Positions 27,422 through 37,567 of a stretch of DNA of 64,000 bases are shown one piece after another. The notes under the pieces were generated by a model. It saw only the letters and a program-made list of their open reading frames with translations, was not told the DNA's origin and searched no databases. Where the stretch lies: the NCBI GenBank assembly GCA_018449715.1, contig JAAVVA010000003.1, positions 62,001-126,000 on the forward strand, written 5' to 3'. Numbering within the stretch: the stretch's first letter is position 1; the number at the start of each line of letters is the position of its first letter. The position numbers and the translations under genes were made by a program. This DNA is from Acidobacteriaceae bacterium dw_441 (GTDB lineage: Bacteria; Acidobacteriota; Terriglobia; Terriglobales; Acidobacteriaceae).

Positions 27422-27577
27422 TTACCTGCGATAAGGGCGGTGATGTCTGTAATGGCGGTGGTGATAGTGATGGGGGCGAGGGTGCTGCACTACCACGATC
27501 TGCGCTTGGGCCGCGGTAGTTGTCAAAACCGGTGCTGCACAGCTGAAAAGAACCCATCCCAACAAAATCTTCTTCAT
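27422..27577 (-). CDS. Secreted His-rich micropeptide
   Basis: This is a 51-residue frame starting MKKILLGWVLFSCAAPVL. It has a classical signal peptide (Lys-Lys, hydrophobic core, cleavage likely after AQA at about residue 25). The mature 26-residue peptide has eight His plus Arg and Tyr (HHYHHRHYRHH pattern), a composition suited to binding Zn, Cu or Ni in the periplasm. AGGTG lies just before the ATG. It precedes the CsbD-like gene. I do not recognise a named family, though short His-rich secreted peptides occur in other soil bacteria. The metal role is inference. Confidence 0.68.
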   Translation of the reverse strand: MKKILLGWVLFSCAAPVLTTTAAQAQIVVVQHPRPHHYHHRHYRHHRPYRR

Positions 27578-27897
27578 AGCACCTATTGATGCTTTCCGTC
27601 CTCAGGAGGCAATCTCAATTTATATTTTTTTATCGGAAAAGCCGAACGCTTCTTGAGTCGTGAGCACGTTTATCACCCCGATAGGGGAGTCTCGACCGAG
27701 AATCTGCTGTTGAGGAAGCTACCCGACGCTGCGACGACGGAGGCAATTCATCGCGAACCCGGCACAACTGCAGGTTCCATCAAACGGATAGCAGAAGGCT
27801 CACGCATGATTGGTTGATAGTCCAAATACAAATGGTAATTGCCATCTTCCTCCAATTCGACATCAAAGGAATTGAAGGCACTGCAAAGGATGGACTC
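27578..27897. other. Intergenic region
   Basis: About 320 bases separate the divergent micropeptide and SYLF genes. It presumably contains both promoters. I see no gene or strong hairpin. Confidence 0.45.
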
Positions 27898-28596
27898 GTG
27901 AATAAATATCTAGCCGCCGCTCTTTTTCTTGCTCTGTCTGGAGTCATTTTTGCCCAGGAGGACAGCGTGGGCAAACTTGATCACCGGATTAACTCCGCAC
28001 ACGAGGTTCTCCACGCATTGATGGACACCCCCGACAAAGGGATCCCGCTCGACATAGCTGCTAAAGCGCAATGCGTTGCCGTCGTGCCGAGCTTCAAGAA
28101 AGGTGCCTTCGTTGTAGGCGCCGAATACGGACAGGGCATTGCTACCTGCCGCACAGTTCATGGCTGGAGTGCCCCAGTTTTCATTCAGATGGAAGGCGCC
28201 AGCTTCGGCTTCCAAATTGGCGGTCAGTCGACTGACCTTGTTCTCGTAGGGGTATCCCGTCGCAGCCTGGACGATCTACTTAAGGATAAGGTCAAGCTCG
28301 GGGGCGATGCCGCTGTAGCTGCGGGTCCGCTTGGTCGCAATTCCCAAGCCTCTACTACTGAACTTGCCAATGCTGAGTTTTTCGCTTACTCGCGTAGTAA
28401 AGGACTATTCGCCGGAATCGATCTTAACGGGGACATAGTCCACCAAAATACTGCGGATACAAACTCGTTCTACGGTAAAGATATCCCCTACAAGGTGATT
28501 CTGAGCGGTGGGGTTCCGACGCCCCCAAGCGCTATTCACTTTGTTAGAACCGTCAATCAACTCTTCAGGCATGGCAGAACTCGGAAATCGAAGTAG
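27898..28596 (+). CDS. SYLF-domain lipid-binding periplasmic protein
   Basis: This 232-residue exported protein has a signal peptide (NKYLAAALFLALSGVIFAQ) and a SYLF/Ysc84-type domain. Matching features are the AQCVAVVPSFKKGAFVVG block, then GQGIATCR, WSAPVFIQMEGASFGFQIGG and LVLVG. The C-terminal part contains FFAYSRSKGLFAGIDLNGD, also typical. SYLF proteins bind phosphoinositides in eukaryotes; bacterial members are envelope proteins of unclear function. I start at GTG 27898, which has AAAGGA upstream and gives a clean signal peptide, although the frame extends earlier to 27814. It stands alone. Confidence 0.87.
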   Translation: MNKYLAAALFLALSGVIFAQEDSVGKLDHRINSAHEVLHALMDTPDKGIPLDIAAKAQCVAVVPSFKKGAFVVGAEYGQGIATCRTVHGWSAPVFIQMEGASFGFQIGGQSTDLVLVGVSRRSLDDLLKDKVKLGGDAAVAAGPLGRNSQASTTELANAEFFAYSRSKGLFAGIDLNGDIVHQNTADTNSFYGKDIPYKVILSGGVPTPPSAIHFVRTVNQLFRHGRTRKSK

Positions 28597-28828
28597 CGCA
28601 TTGTTCCCGGGAGCAACATGCCTTTTTACAGTGAAAATGACTCTTTCGTATTTCGCAATCGGCTATATGTGGACGAGTCGATCCGCAAATGAGCCAGGTA
28701 CCAGCCCTTCTATAGTCGTTGAACTCGTCCCGCTTCCGGGCATAGCGGGAGCATGCAACGCCTGCATATGCAAGCTAGTCCGAGCAATGATGAAGGCCTA
28801 AAGTGCATCCAATCTTTCTGACAGAGGA

Positions 28829-31800
28829 ATGATGAGGGCCTCATTGAGTACCTTAGGAATGCATAGAGAGGGTAGGGCTAAAGTTCCGGCTCCGAGCGAT
28901 TGGCTCCGCGGAGTGGCGGCATGCGCTCTTCTGCCGTTCGTCTGTCTTTTGGCAGGCGCGCAGCAACAGAAAGAGGCTCCTCCTGAACCTGCTGCAAGTC
29001 AGGCGCCGAAGACGGCTCCGGCAACTGCGGCGATTCTCTCGTCCTATGAAGGCCAGAAGGTTACCGGCATCCAGATCGCCGGCCAGCCGGATGCGAAGAC
29101 GAGCGACTACGCGTCCCTCTTTGTGCAACATGAGGGCGAGCCGTTCTCAGTGCAGAAGGTGCAGCAGACGATCGCAGCGCTCAAAGCTACCGGAAAATTC
29201 AAGGAGATACAGCTTCAGGTCGACCCGGAGGCACAGGGTGTCCGGGTTTTATTGGTGCTGGAGCCTGCAGTTTACTTTGGAGTGTTCGAGTTCCCAGGGG
29301 CAGACCGGATTGCATATTCACGCCTCATCCAGATATCCAACTTTCCTCCTCAGGCACCCTACAATGAGGATGACATCGCTGTCGACCGGGATAACCTATT
29401 GAATTTCTTCCGCCAGGAGGGATTCTTCCAGGCCACGGTGACACCCGAGGTCCAGATGGACAATGCACATGGGCTGGCCAATGTATTCTTCCGCACCGAT
29501 CTGAAGAAGCGGGCAAAGTTCGGGCAGGTGGATATCGCCGGTATCCCTCCGGCGGAGGCGGCCAACCTCGATCACAGTCTGAAGACGATCGTAGCGCGCG
29601 CACGAGGATCGGCGATACGTCCAGGTAAGACCTACCATCGCGGAACACTGAATAAGGCGACGACCTCTCTTCAAAACAAGCTCATCAAACAGGACCGGCT
29701 TTCGGCCCGCGTCCAGCTCCAGGGCGCAGAGTACAACGCGGAGACCAACCGTGCGGATATTCACTTCGACGTGCACGAAGGCCCACTGATCGGGGTGAGC
29801 GTCGAAGGCGCGCATCTATGGAGCTGGACGAAGAAGTCGTTGCTACCCATGTATCAGGGGGTCGGCGTCGACTCGGAGTCGGTTCAGGAAGGCCAGCAGG
29901 CACTCGTCTCTTACTTTCAGGCCAAGGGCTACTTCGATGTGGCGGTTACTTCCCAATTCAGCCGAAAACCGAACGGCGGTGGAATTACCATCCTGTATAA
30001 GATCGAGAAGAAGGACAAGCACAAAGTCACCTCCGTCAACCTCGCCGGGAACACGACATTGCCGAATCAAAATCTCGTGCCCCACGTGACTGTGACGAAG
30101 GCGCACCTCTTCTCCCATGGCAATTACAGCGAAAAACTGGTGCGCGGCAGCGTGAAAAACCTTGAGGATGTGTACAAGTCCGAGGGGTTTAGCAGCGTGA
30201 AGGTGGTTCCAGCGGTGACTCGGCAGGCGGGCAATATCAACGTCGCCTTCCATGTCACGGAGGGGCCGCGTGACATCGTCAATGCTCTCCGTATCGAGGG
30301 AGCGGACACGTTCCCCGAAGCACAATTCGCTCCGGATGGCTTGAAACTGGCTCCCGGTAGGCCCTACTCGCAACGCTTCGTAGAAGCCGACCGGGCAAAC
30401 ATTGTGGCGCATTATCTTCAGGCAGGATATCTGACCTCGAGTTTTCGTCAGACCGCTACCGTTGTCTCGAAGACGGACCCTCACCACATCGACGTGGTTT
30501 ATCACATCTATGAGGGGCCACGGGTGTTCACCGGGGATGTAGTGACTCTGGGACGCATCCATACTCAGCAGCGACTGATCGATCGCGATGTCGATCCCTA
30601 TATCCGATCGGCCCAGCCACTTACCGAAGGCCATCTGTTGACGGCCGAAAGCCAGCTTTATGACCACAGCGGAGTCTTTGACTGGGCCGAGATCGATCCG
30701 CGCCGCCAGATCACGACCCAGACCAAGGAAGATGTTCTGGTCAAGGTGCACGAGGGCAAGAAGAACCAGATCACCTATGGGTTTGGCTTTGAACTTATCA
30801 ATCGCGGCGGCAGCATCCCAAGCGGCACGGTCGCCCTTCCGAATCTTCCTCCCATCGGTCTCCCCTCCTCCTATCGAACGAACCAGAAGACGTTCTACGG
30901 GCCACGAGGAACTTTTCAGTACACCCGAAACAACTTCCTCGGCAAAGGAGAATCCCTCTCGTTCACCGCCTTCGGCGGACGCCTCGATCAACGTCTGGCC
31001 GCGTATTACATTAATCCTAACCTGCGCTGGTCTCTCTGGAAGGCGACGCTGTCTGTCTCCGGCGAGCGTGATGAGGAGAACCCGATCTTCTCCTCGCAGC
31101 AGGAGCTCGGAAGCTACCAGATACAGCGCACGCTGGACAAAAAGAAGGCAAACACCTTATTTCTGCGCTACAGCTATAGCCATACCAAATTAACGCGAGT
31201 GGAACTGGACGCCCTGGTCCCTCTAGAGGATCGCAATGTGCGACTGTCGACGCTGGCGGCCAACTTCACCCATGACACTCGAGATAACCCTCTTGATGAA
31301 CATAAAGGTATGCTCGACAGCATCGAATTCGACTACAACGCGTCCAAGCTCGGGTCCAGTGTCGACTTCGCCAAACTCACCACCCAGGCAGCCTACTACA
31401 TGCCGGTCCTGCACCATCAGAACCTGATCTGGGCAAATAGTATACGCATCGGTCTGGCGCAGCCGCTGACAGGCAGCCGCGTTCCGCTGAGTGAGAAGTT
31501 TTTTACCGGCGGCGGTAATACGTTGCGCGGATTTCCGCTCGATAGCGCAGGGCCTCAGCAGCCGGTTTGCATCGGCGAATCGGGAAACAGTGTGGACTGC
31601 GGTTCTAACCCGAATGCCCCTCGTATCAATGTACCTACCGGCGGCAATGAGCTACTGCTGATTAACTCCGAGCTGCGCTTTCCGATCGGAATCAAAAAGG
31701 GCCTGGGCATGGCCGCCTTCTACGACGGCGGCAATGTTTTCTCGACGGTAGGATTTCACAACTTCACGTCACTGTATTCGAACAACATAGGCATTGGAGT

Positions 31801-31912
31801 GCGGTATGCCACGCCAGTTGGTCCTGTGCGTATCGATCTGGGGCGCAATTTGAATCCCGTGCCGGGTATCAATGCGACACAATACTTCATCAGTATCGGC
31901 CAGGCATTCTAA
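28829..31912 (+). CDS. Omp85 outer-membrane assembly protein (BamA/TamA type)
   Basis: This 1027-residue protein has a signal peptide (hydrophobic about 27-43, ending at LLAGAQ) and a long periplasmic part with several POTRA domains (about 50-650). Repeated YFxxGYxxAxV-like units are visible, for example FFRQEGFFQATV and YFQAKGYFDVAV. A C-terminal 16-strand barrel spans about 690-1027. The loop-6 signature LRGF occurs in GGGNTLRGFPLD and the protein ends with Phe, the usual barrel signal. It is longer than E. coli BamA (about 810), with extra POTRA content. The TamB-like gene follows after 13 bases, so this may be the TamA-like partner rather than the essential BamA. Confidence 0.92.
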   Translation: MMRASLSTLGMHREGRAKVPAPSDWLRGVAACALLPFVCLLAGAQQQKEAPPEPAASQAPKTAPATAAILSSYEGQKVTGIQIAGQPDAKTSDYASLFVQHEGEPFSVQKVQQTIAALKATGKFKEIQLQVDPEAQGVRVLLVLEPAVYFGVFEFPGADRIAYSRLIQISNFPPQAPYNEDDIAVDRDNLLNFFRQEGFFQATVTPEVQMDNAHGLANVFFRTDLKKRAKFGQVDIAGIPPAEAANLDHSLKTIVARARGSAIRPGKTYHRGTLNKATTSLQNKLIKQDRLSARVQLQGAEYNAETNRADIHFDVHEGPLIGVSVEGAHLWSWTKKSLLPMYQGVGVDSESVQEGQQALVSYFQAKGYFDVAVTSQFSRKPNGGGITILYKIEKKDKHKVTSVNLAGNTTLPNQNLVPHVTVTKAHLFSHGNYSEKLVRGSVKNLEDVYKSEGFSSVKVVPAVTRQAGNINVAFHVTEGPRDIVNALRIEGADTFPEAQFAPDGLKLAPGRPYSQRFVEADRANIVAHYLQAGYLTSSFRQTATVVSKTDPHHIDVVYHIYEGPRVFTGDVVTLGRIHTQQRLIDRDVDPYIRSAQPLTEGHLLTAESQLYDHSGVFDWAEIDPRRQITTQTKEDVLVKVHEGKKNQITYGFGFELINRGGSIPSGTVALPNLPPIGLPSSYRTNQKTFYGPRGTFQYTRNNFLGKGESLSFTAFGGRLDQRLAAYYINPNLRWSLWKATLSVSGERDEENPIFSSQQELGSYQIQRTLDKKKANTLFLRYSYSHTKLTRVELDALVPLEDRNVRLSTLAANFTHDTRDNPLDEHKGMLDSIEFDYNASKLGSSVDFAKLTTQAAYYMPVLHHQNLIWANSIRIGLAQPLTGSRVPLSEKFFTGGGNTLRGFPLDSAGPQQPVCIGESGNSVDCGSNPNAPRINVPTGGNELLLINSELRFPIGIKKGLGMAAFYDGGNVFSTVGFHNFTSLYSNNIGIGVRYATPVGPVRIDLGRNLNPVPGINATQYFISIGQAF

Positions 31913-31925
31913 GCGGAGGTTGTCT

Positions 31926-34900
31926 GTGTTCACTGACGCTATATCAGAATCGGATCCTCAACCCGGACCGCAGCGACGCAAGCACCCGCTGATGCGCATT
32001 GGGGCATGGTTGGCGGGCACAGTTGTAGTGTTCTTGTTGCTCGCGGGGCTCACACTGGAAGTTCTTCTGCACAGCACACGTTTCCACGATTACCTCTTGA
32101 CAACTGTCGAGAAGGACGCGAGCGAGACCCTCGGCACAGAAGTCCACCTTCAAAACTTCGCATTACACCTCTCAACCCTGAGTCTCGATCTGTATGGTCT
32201 GCACGTCAACGGGGCAGCTCCCTATCTCAATCCGCCGCTGCTTGAGGTCGATCACGCCGAAGCCGGGGTACGCATCACCTCACTCCTGCACCGGAAGTGG
32301 TACATCGACAGCATTCGCATCGACCGGCCGATCGTTCGTGTTTACGTGGATGCGAAGGGTGTTTCGAATATCCCAACTATTAGGAGCAGCAAAAAGAGCA
32401 GCAGCAATACGGAGCATCTTCGATCTGGGGATTCGCCATGCTGTTCTCAATCAGGGAGAGGTATATTACAACGATCGCAAGAGTCCGCTTGCAGCGGATC
32501 TGCATGAGGTAGACTTCCATGCTTCCTTTGATCCATTGCTGACCAGGTATAACGGAGCACTTTCCTATACCGATGGCCATCTGACCTCGGGAACCTTTCA
32601 ATCAATTCCCCATAACTTCACAGCACAGTTCAACGCGACCCCGACGACCTTCCATTTGACGAATGCAAAGTTGACCAGCAGGTCTTCGCAGGTGACGCTG
32701 ACCGCAACGGTCCAGAACTACTCGAACCCCATCGTGCAGGCCCACTATGATGCTTCCATAAATGGCACCGAGGTGCGTGACCTCCTCAAGAACGAGGCGG
32801 TCCCGACCGGTGTTATCCATGCCACGGGTTCACTTCAATATGCGGCCATGCCAAATCAACCAGCGCTGAATGCCGTGACTTTGCAAGGCGATGTGAGCAG
32901 CACACTTCTCGATGTACGGTCTGCTGTGCTGCGGACGCGGATTCGCAACATCGCAGGGCATTACTCCCTTGCACAGGGAGATGTCATGTTGCAGGACTTC
33001 AAAGCCAGCCTGCTCGGTGGCGTGCTCAGCGCGCGGGGCGAGATGAACGATCTGACGGGAAATACCCACTCCAGGGTAACTGCAGATCTGCGCGGTGTTT
33101 CCCTTGCTGATCTGAGGCGGACCTTCGCGCCGGCGACAGTACCAAAGAATATTGGTATCAGCGGTGGAGTCAATGCACAGGCGAATGCCACATGGGGAAA
33201 GAGCTTCGACGACCTGGTGGCTAAGGCCGATGCGATAGTGCACGGCAAGGTGGCTGGCACGAACCCGGACGGTTCTATCGCCCAGGCCATTCCAATCGAC
33301 AGCGCCATCCATGGCACATACGTCGGAAGAGATCAAGAAATCACTCTGGCGAACAGCTATCTGCGTACGCCGGCCACGAATCTATCGCTCAATGGAACGG
33401 TAAGCAATCGCTCCAGCCTGAACGTCAAGCTACAAGCGAACGACCTGCAAGAGTTCGAGACAGCATCTTTGCTGTTCCGCACACCTTCGGCTGGACACCC
33501 CGTCATGGCTCTGGGACTCCAGGGGACAGCCAGCTTTCAAGGAACGGTGCGAGGCACCACGGCAGCACCTCATCTGCAAGGACAGCTCGCGGCCTCCAAC
33601 GTGCGCGTTCACGGTTCGACTGTAAAAATATTGCGCACCAATGTTGATGTCAGCCCGTCGTATGCCAGTTTGCAAAACGCCGATCTGGAGCTCGCGCCGC
33701 GAGGGAAACTTCTCTTCAGTGCGAGCACTGAGCTGAGCAAATGGTCCTTCACCAAGACGAGTCCCGTCCAGGTCGACCTGACCGCATCCCAGTTCGACAT
33801 CGCTCAGCTCCAAAGTCTTGCTGGCCAGCAGTACCCGGTAACCGGAACACTGAACGTCAATCTCAAACTGCATGGCACGGAACTCAACCCGGTCGGGAAT
33901 GGCAACCTGGCGGTTACAAACCTTGTTGCTTACCAGGAGCCGGTAAAATCGATCAATTTAACCTTCGCCGGAACCGGCGACGAGGTGCATGGCAATCTGG
34001 CAGTCGATCTGCCGGCGGGCACCATCCAGGGAACGGCGAGCGTGCGTCCGCAGCAGAGGACCTACACGGCACAGCTTCATTCAATTGGCATCCATCTTGA
34101 TGGGCTACAGGTGTTGAAGAGCAGAAATCTGAGTGCGAACGGAGTTCTTGCCATCGATGCAAGGGGGCAAGGAAGCTTCGATAATCCGCAACTCGATGCG
34201 ACGCTGGCGATCCCACAACTCGTTATTCAGAACCAGACCGTCAAGGCTCTCAACCTGAAGATGGATGTTGCCAATCATGTGGCGAATGCGAACCTCTCCA
34301 CGTCCGCCATCGGAACCGGGATCCAGGGACAGGCCCGCGTTGAGCTTACGGGCGACTATATGGCGGATGCAAAGATCGATACGCAGACCATTCCTCTGCA
34401 GCCTCTGGTAGCCACTTATGCGCCCGATCAGGCTGGCGACGTTACCGGGCAGACGGAGCTGCATGCGACCCTGCATGGTCCCCTTAGGAACAAAAACCTG
34501 ATTGAAGCCCACGTCACGATTCCTGTTCTTAAACTGGGTTACAGCAACAATATTCAGCTGGCGGCAGCCGCACCGATCAAGATCGATTACAAAGACACCG
34601 TCGTTCAGGTACAACGTTCAGGCATTCGCGGCACCGATACCGATCTGCAGTTTGGGGGCACCATCCCGACTACCGGAAGCGGTCCGATGTCATTAGTATT
34701 GCTGGGAACGGTCGACTTGAAGCTCGCGCAATTGTTTATGCCTGATGTGAGAAGCTCGGGACAACTCAAGTTCAACATCAATTCCAATGGCCCCGTGAAT
34801 GGATCAGCGATCGGCGGCGAGATCGATATTGTCAACGCCAACTATGCCTCGGCCGATCTGCCGGTCGGATTGCAGCGAGGAAATGGTGTGCTCACCCTTA

Positions 34901-35952
34901 CCAAGGATCGTCTCAACATCGCCCGATTCGAGGGCACGATAGGTGGAGGCAAGGTCACGGCCCAGGGCGGTATAGCGTATCGTCCCAGCATCCAGTTCGA
35001 TCTCGGGGTTTCAGCTCAAGGGGTACGTGCGCTCTATCCACAGGGCGTGCGCGAGAGCGTCGATGCCAATCTGAAGTTGACAGGCACGATGGAGAATGCC
35101 CTTTTAGGGGGTAACGTTAGCCTGACAGAGATCTCTTTTACCCCTGCTTTCGACCTCACGAACTTCATCGGCCAGTTTTCAGGAGGTGTCTCTGCGCCAC
35201 CGACTCCCGGCTTCAGTCAGAACCTCCAGTTGAATATTGGTGTGCACTCGACCAACGATATAGATCTCGTTAGTCGGACCTTGAGCATCGGTGGCTCAGC
35301 CAACCTGCAGGTGCGCGGCACCGCCTCGCAGCCGGTTATCCTCGGTCGCGTGAACCTCACTAATGGCGATTTGATCCTCAACGGAGATCGGTTTTTGCTC
35401 AATGGGGGGACAATTCAATTCGTAAATCCCTCCGAGACCGAGCCGGTCGTCAATGTTTCGCTGAACACGACCATCCAGCAGTACAACATCTTCCTCCGTT
35501 TCCAGGGTCCCGTGGCGCAGCTCCATACGGAGTACAGTTCTGACCCCGCACTCCCATCGGCCGACATCATCAACCTCCTCGCCTTCGGCAATACGACCGA
35601 GGCAAACTCGGCTAATCCCTCGACGCCTGCCAATCAGGCTGCCGAGTCACTTGTTGCCTCGCAGGTAAGCAGCCAGGTAACAAGTCGCATCTCCAAAGTC
35701 GCCGGCATCTCGCAGCTTTCTATAAACCCTGTATTGCAGGGGGGAAGCAGCCAGGGGCCTCCGGGCGCGAATATCACAATTCAGCAGCGTGTCACTGGAA
35801 ATCTCTTTGTGACCTTTTCCACCAACGTCGCCTCTACACAGAACCAGACCATCCAGGGACAATACCAAATCTCGCCTCGTGTGGCGGTTAGCGCCACTCG
35901 TGACCAGAACGGCGGCTTCGCTGTCGACACGCTCATCAAGAAGACCTGGTGA
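31926..35952 (+). pseudogene. tamB: TamB-like translocation/assembly protein, split by a frameshift
   Basis: This locus encodes a large TamB (DUF490) protein that would bridge the inner and outer membranes and move lipids or assist barrel assembly. The start is GTG at 31926 with GGAGG six bases upstream. The N-terminal frame has one transmembrane helix (about 24-42) and runs to 32507. The rest continues in another frame from about 32413 to 35952 (SIFDLGIRHAVLNQGEVYYN onward), with repeated beta-rich segments and the DUF490 C-terminus (LPSADIINLLAFGNT). The total span is 1342 codons plus one base, so one extra base near 32383-32413 explains it. Candidate sites are an A5 run and a GG pair. It may be a real mutation, a sequencing error or, less likely, programmed. 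Confidence 0.86.
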
Positions 35953-36169
35953 GATTACCGGCCCCGCCTTCCTGGCTACGGGCCTTGAATCTATTTTCCG
36001 TCTGCGGCGGCACGACAGAAGATTAAGCGGGCGGGCTTAAAGTTCTTTGGCGAAGTCCTCGAGTGTCGAATTTGATGTTGTCGGCATCGATTTCCCAAAC
36101 ACATGGAAGCCATCGACGCTGTGTAGTGAGGTCTAAATTCCAGAACGAATGATCGAGCGATCACGACAT

Positions 36170-37009
36170 TTAGTGACGCAGCACTCTCCGTGCGACGACG
36201 GCAGCCTCGATCTCGCTGTTGATTTCCGCACCTAGAAGAAGCATGAGGCCGCCCAGGTAGAACCAGGTCAGAAGAATAATGACGGCCCCTAATGAGCCAT
36301 ATGTACCAGCATAATCTCCCACCAGGTGGACATAGATTCGGAAGCCCATGCAGGCCAAAAGCCAGCCCAGGATACCGACCGCGGAACCGGGAGTAAACCA
36401 GCGCCAGTGGCTGGTCTTTACATCCGGCGCGAAGTAGTAGATCACCGCAAAGATCAGAAAGAGAAGCCATATAGAGAAGACCCAGCTTAAGATTGTGACG
36501 GTATAGTTAGCCAGAATCGCCACAAAGTGTGGATGAATCCGGACGTTCCCCATTCGACCGAAGTAGTCGGCACCCAGGAGAGACGCCAATATAAGAGTAA
36601 CCAGAACCAGAAGAAGGATAGTGGCGCCGATGGCCGATAACCTGGCAACCAGATAGGGTCGAGTCTCTTTCACTTTATAAATGGTATTCAGGCCATCCTG
36701 GATAGCCGAGAAACCGACAGAGGCCGACCAGAGCGAGGCAACTATGCCGAACGTCAGTTTGCCACTGGTGGAAGAGGATGTTATCTGGTCGAATGTATCG
36801 AGCACGGTGCCCATAGCGGCCCGTGGGAGAACGATAGAGAGATAGCCGAGAAGCAGGTAGTAGATGTGCGACGCCGAGCGGGCCGCAAGTCCAAGTAGAG
36901 AGGTTACCGTAAAGAGGCAAGGAAAGAGTGCAAAGATAAAATAGAAACCCAATTCAGCTGCCCTGCCAACCAGATTATCTTCCAGCAATGAACGCCAGGT
37001 ATGTTTCAT
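36170..37009 (-). CDS. YihY/BrkB-family inner-membrane protein
   Basis: This 279-residue protein has about six transmembrane helices. Family marks are AAELGFYFIFALFPCLF near the N-terminus (the family has AAALAFYxLFSLAP), a GFSAIQDGLNTIYKV segment, PGSAVGILGWLL, and the C-terminal YGSLGAVIILLTWFYLGGLMLLLGAEIN block. Once called RNase BN, the family is now regarded as membrane transport or envelope proteins of unknown activity. It is convergent with the TamB locus across about 215 bases that show no strong terminator. The start at 37009 has only a weak GGAT site. Confidence 0.88.
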   Translation of the reverse strand: MKHTWRSLLEDNLVGRAAELGFYFIFALFPCLFTVTSLLGLAARSASHIYYLLLGYLSIVLPRAAMGTVLDTFDQITSSSTSGKLTFGIVASLWSASVGFSAIQDGLNTIYKVKETRPYLVARLSAIGATILLLVLVTLILASLLGADYFGRMGNVRIHPHFVAILANYTVTILSWVFSIWLLFLIFAVIYYFAPDVKTSHWRWFTPGSAVGILGWLLACMGFRIYVHLVGDYAGTYGSLGAVIILLTWFYLGGLMLLLGAEINSEIEAAVVARRVLRH

Positions 37010-37567
37010 TACGATCCGAATGGGGATACCTTCCAGCTTCCAAAGGGAACGAAGCGGAGATCGGGAGACCAGATCCCGGACATGGCTCTGCGGCTGTTGT
37101 TCCTGGAGGTCTTCCGGAATGGGATCAGAAGGACAGATTGCCGCATTCTCCTGCTTGGAGATGACTTCTTTATTTAGTAGATGCCATGTAGGTGGGCATC
37201 GGTGGCCATCTCGGTGCTCCGATTCTTAATCTCGCCGTCCGGCATACTGCTCCTTCGCTGCGCGGGATCGTCCAGTCAAGAGATCTTTGACCATGAGTAG
37301 ACGCCTAATCATGCATGGCGCCTATCCTGGACGATAGGAACGTTCTTGAGGACCAATCCGCTCGATGTTCCGAAAGTTGAGTGTCTAGGCCTGCTGAGCG
37401 ACGATGATGGCTACGTCTGGCAGTTCTGTCTTCAGGATAGCCATCTCTGTCCGGCGGTGAGGCTTGAAAGCCTGGTCATTATGGCATCGCCAGCCGCGAG
37501 TTCTGACGGTGCGTTTTGTTCGGCTACTGCCGGATACATTTTTCACGGCAAAAATCATCATAGAAAC
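37010..37567. other. Divergent intergenic region
   Basis: About 560 bases lie between the divergent BrkB-type and DUF481 genes. The DUF481 frame is open back to 37346, but that part lacks family similarity. A CCTATC-CTGGAC-GATAGG inverted repeat lies at 37321-37338 and could be an operator or leader hairpin. No gene is recognised. Confidence 0.45.

Noticed and set aside
29843..30991. A 382-codon minus frame inside the Omp85 gene
   Set aside because: It lies wholly within a clearly coding gene on the other strand and shows no domain; long antisense frames are common in GC-rich genes.
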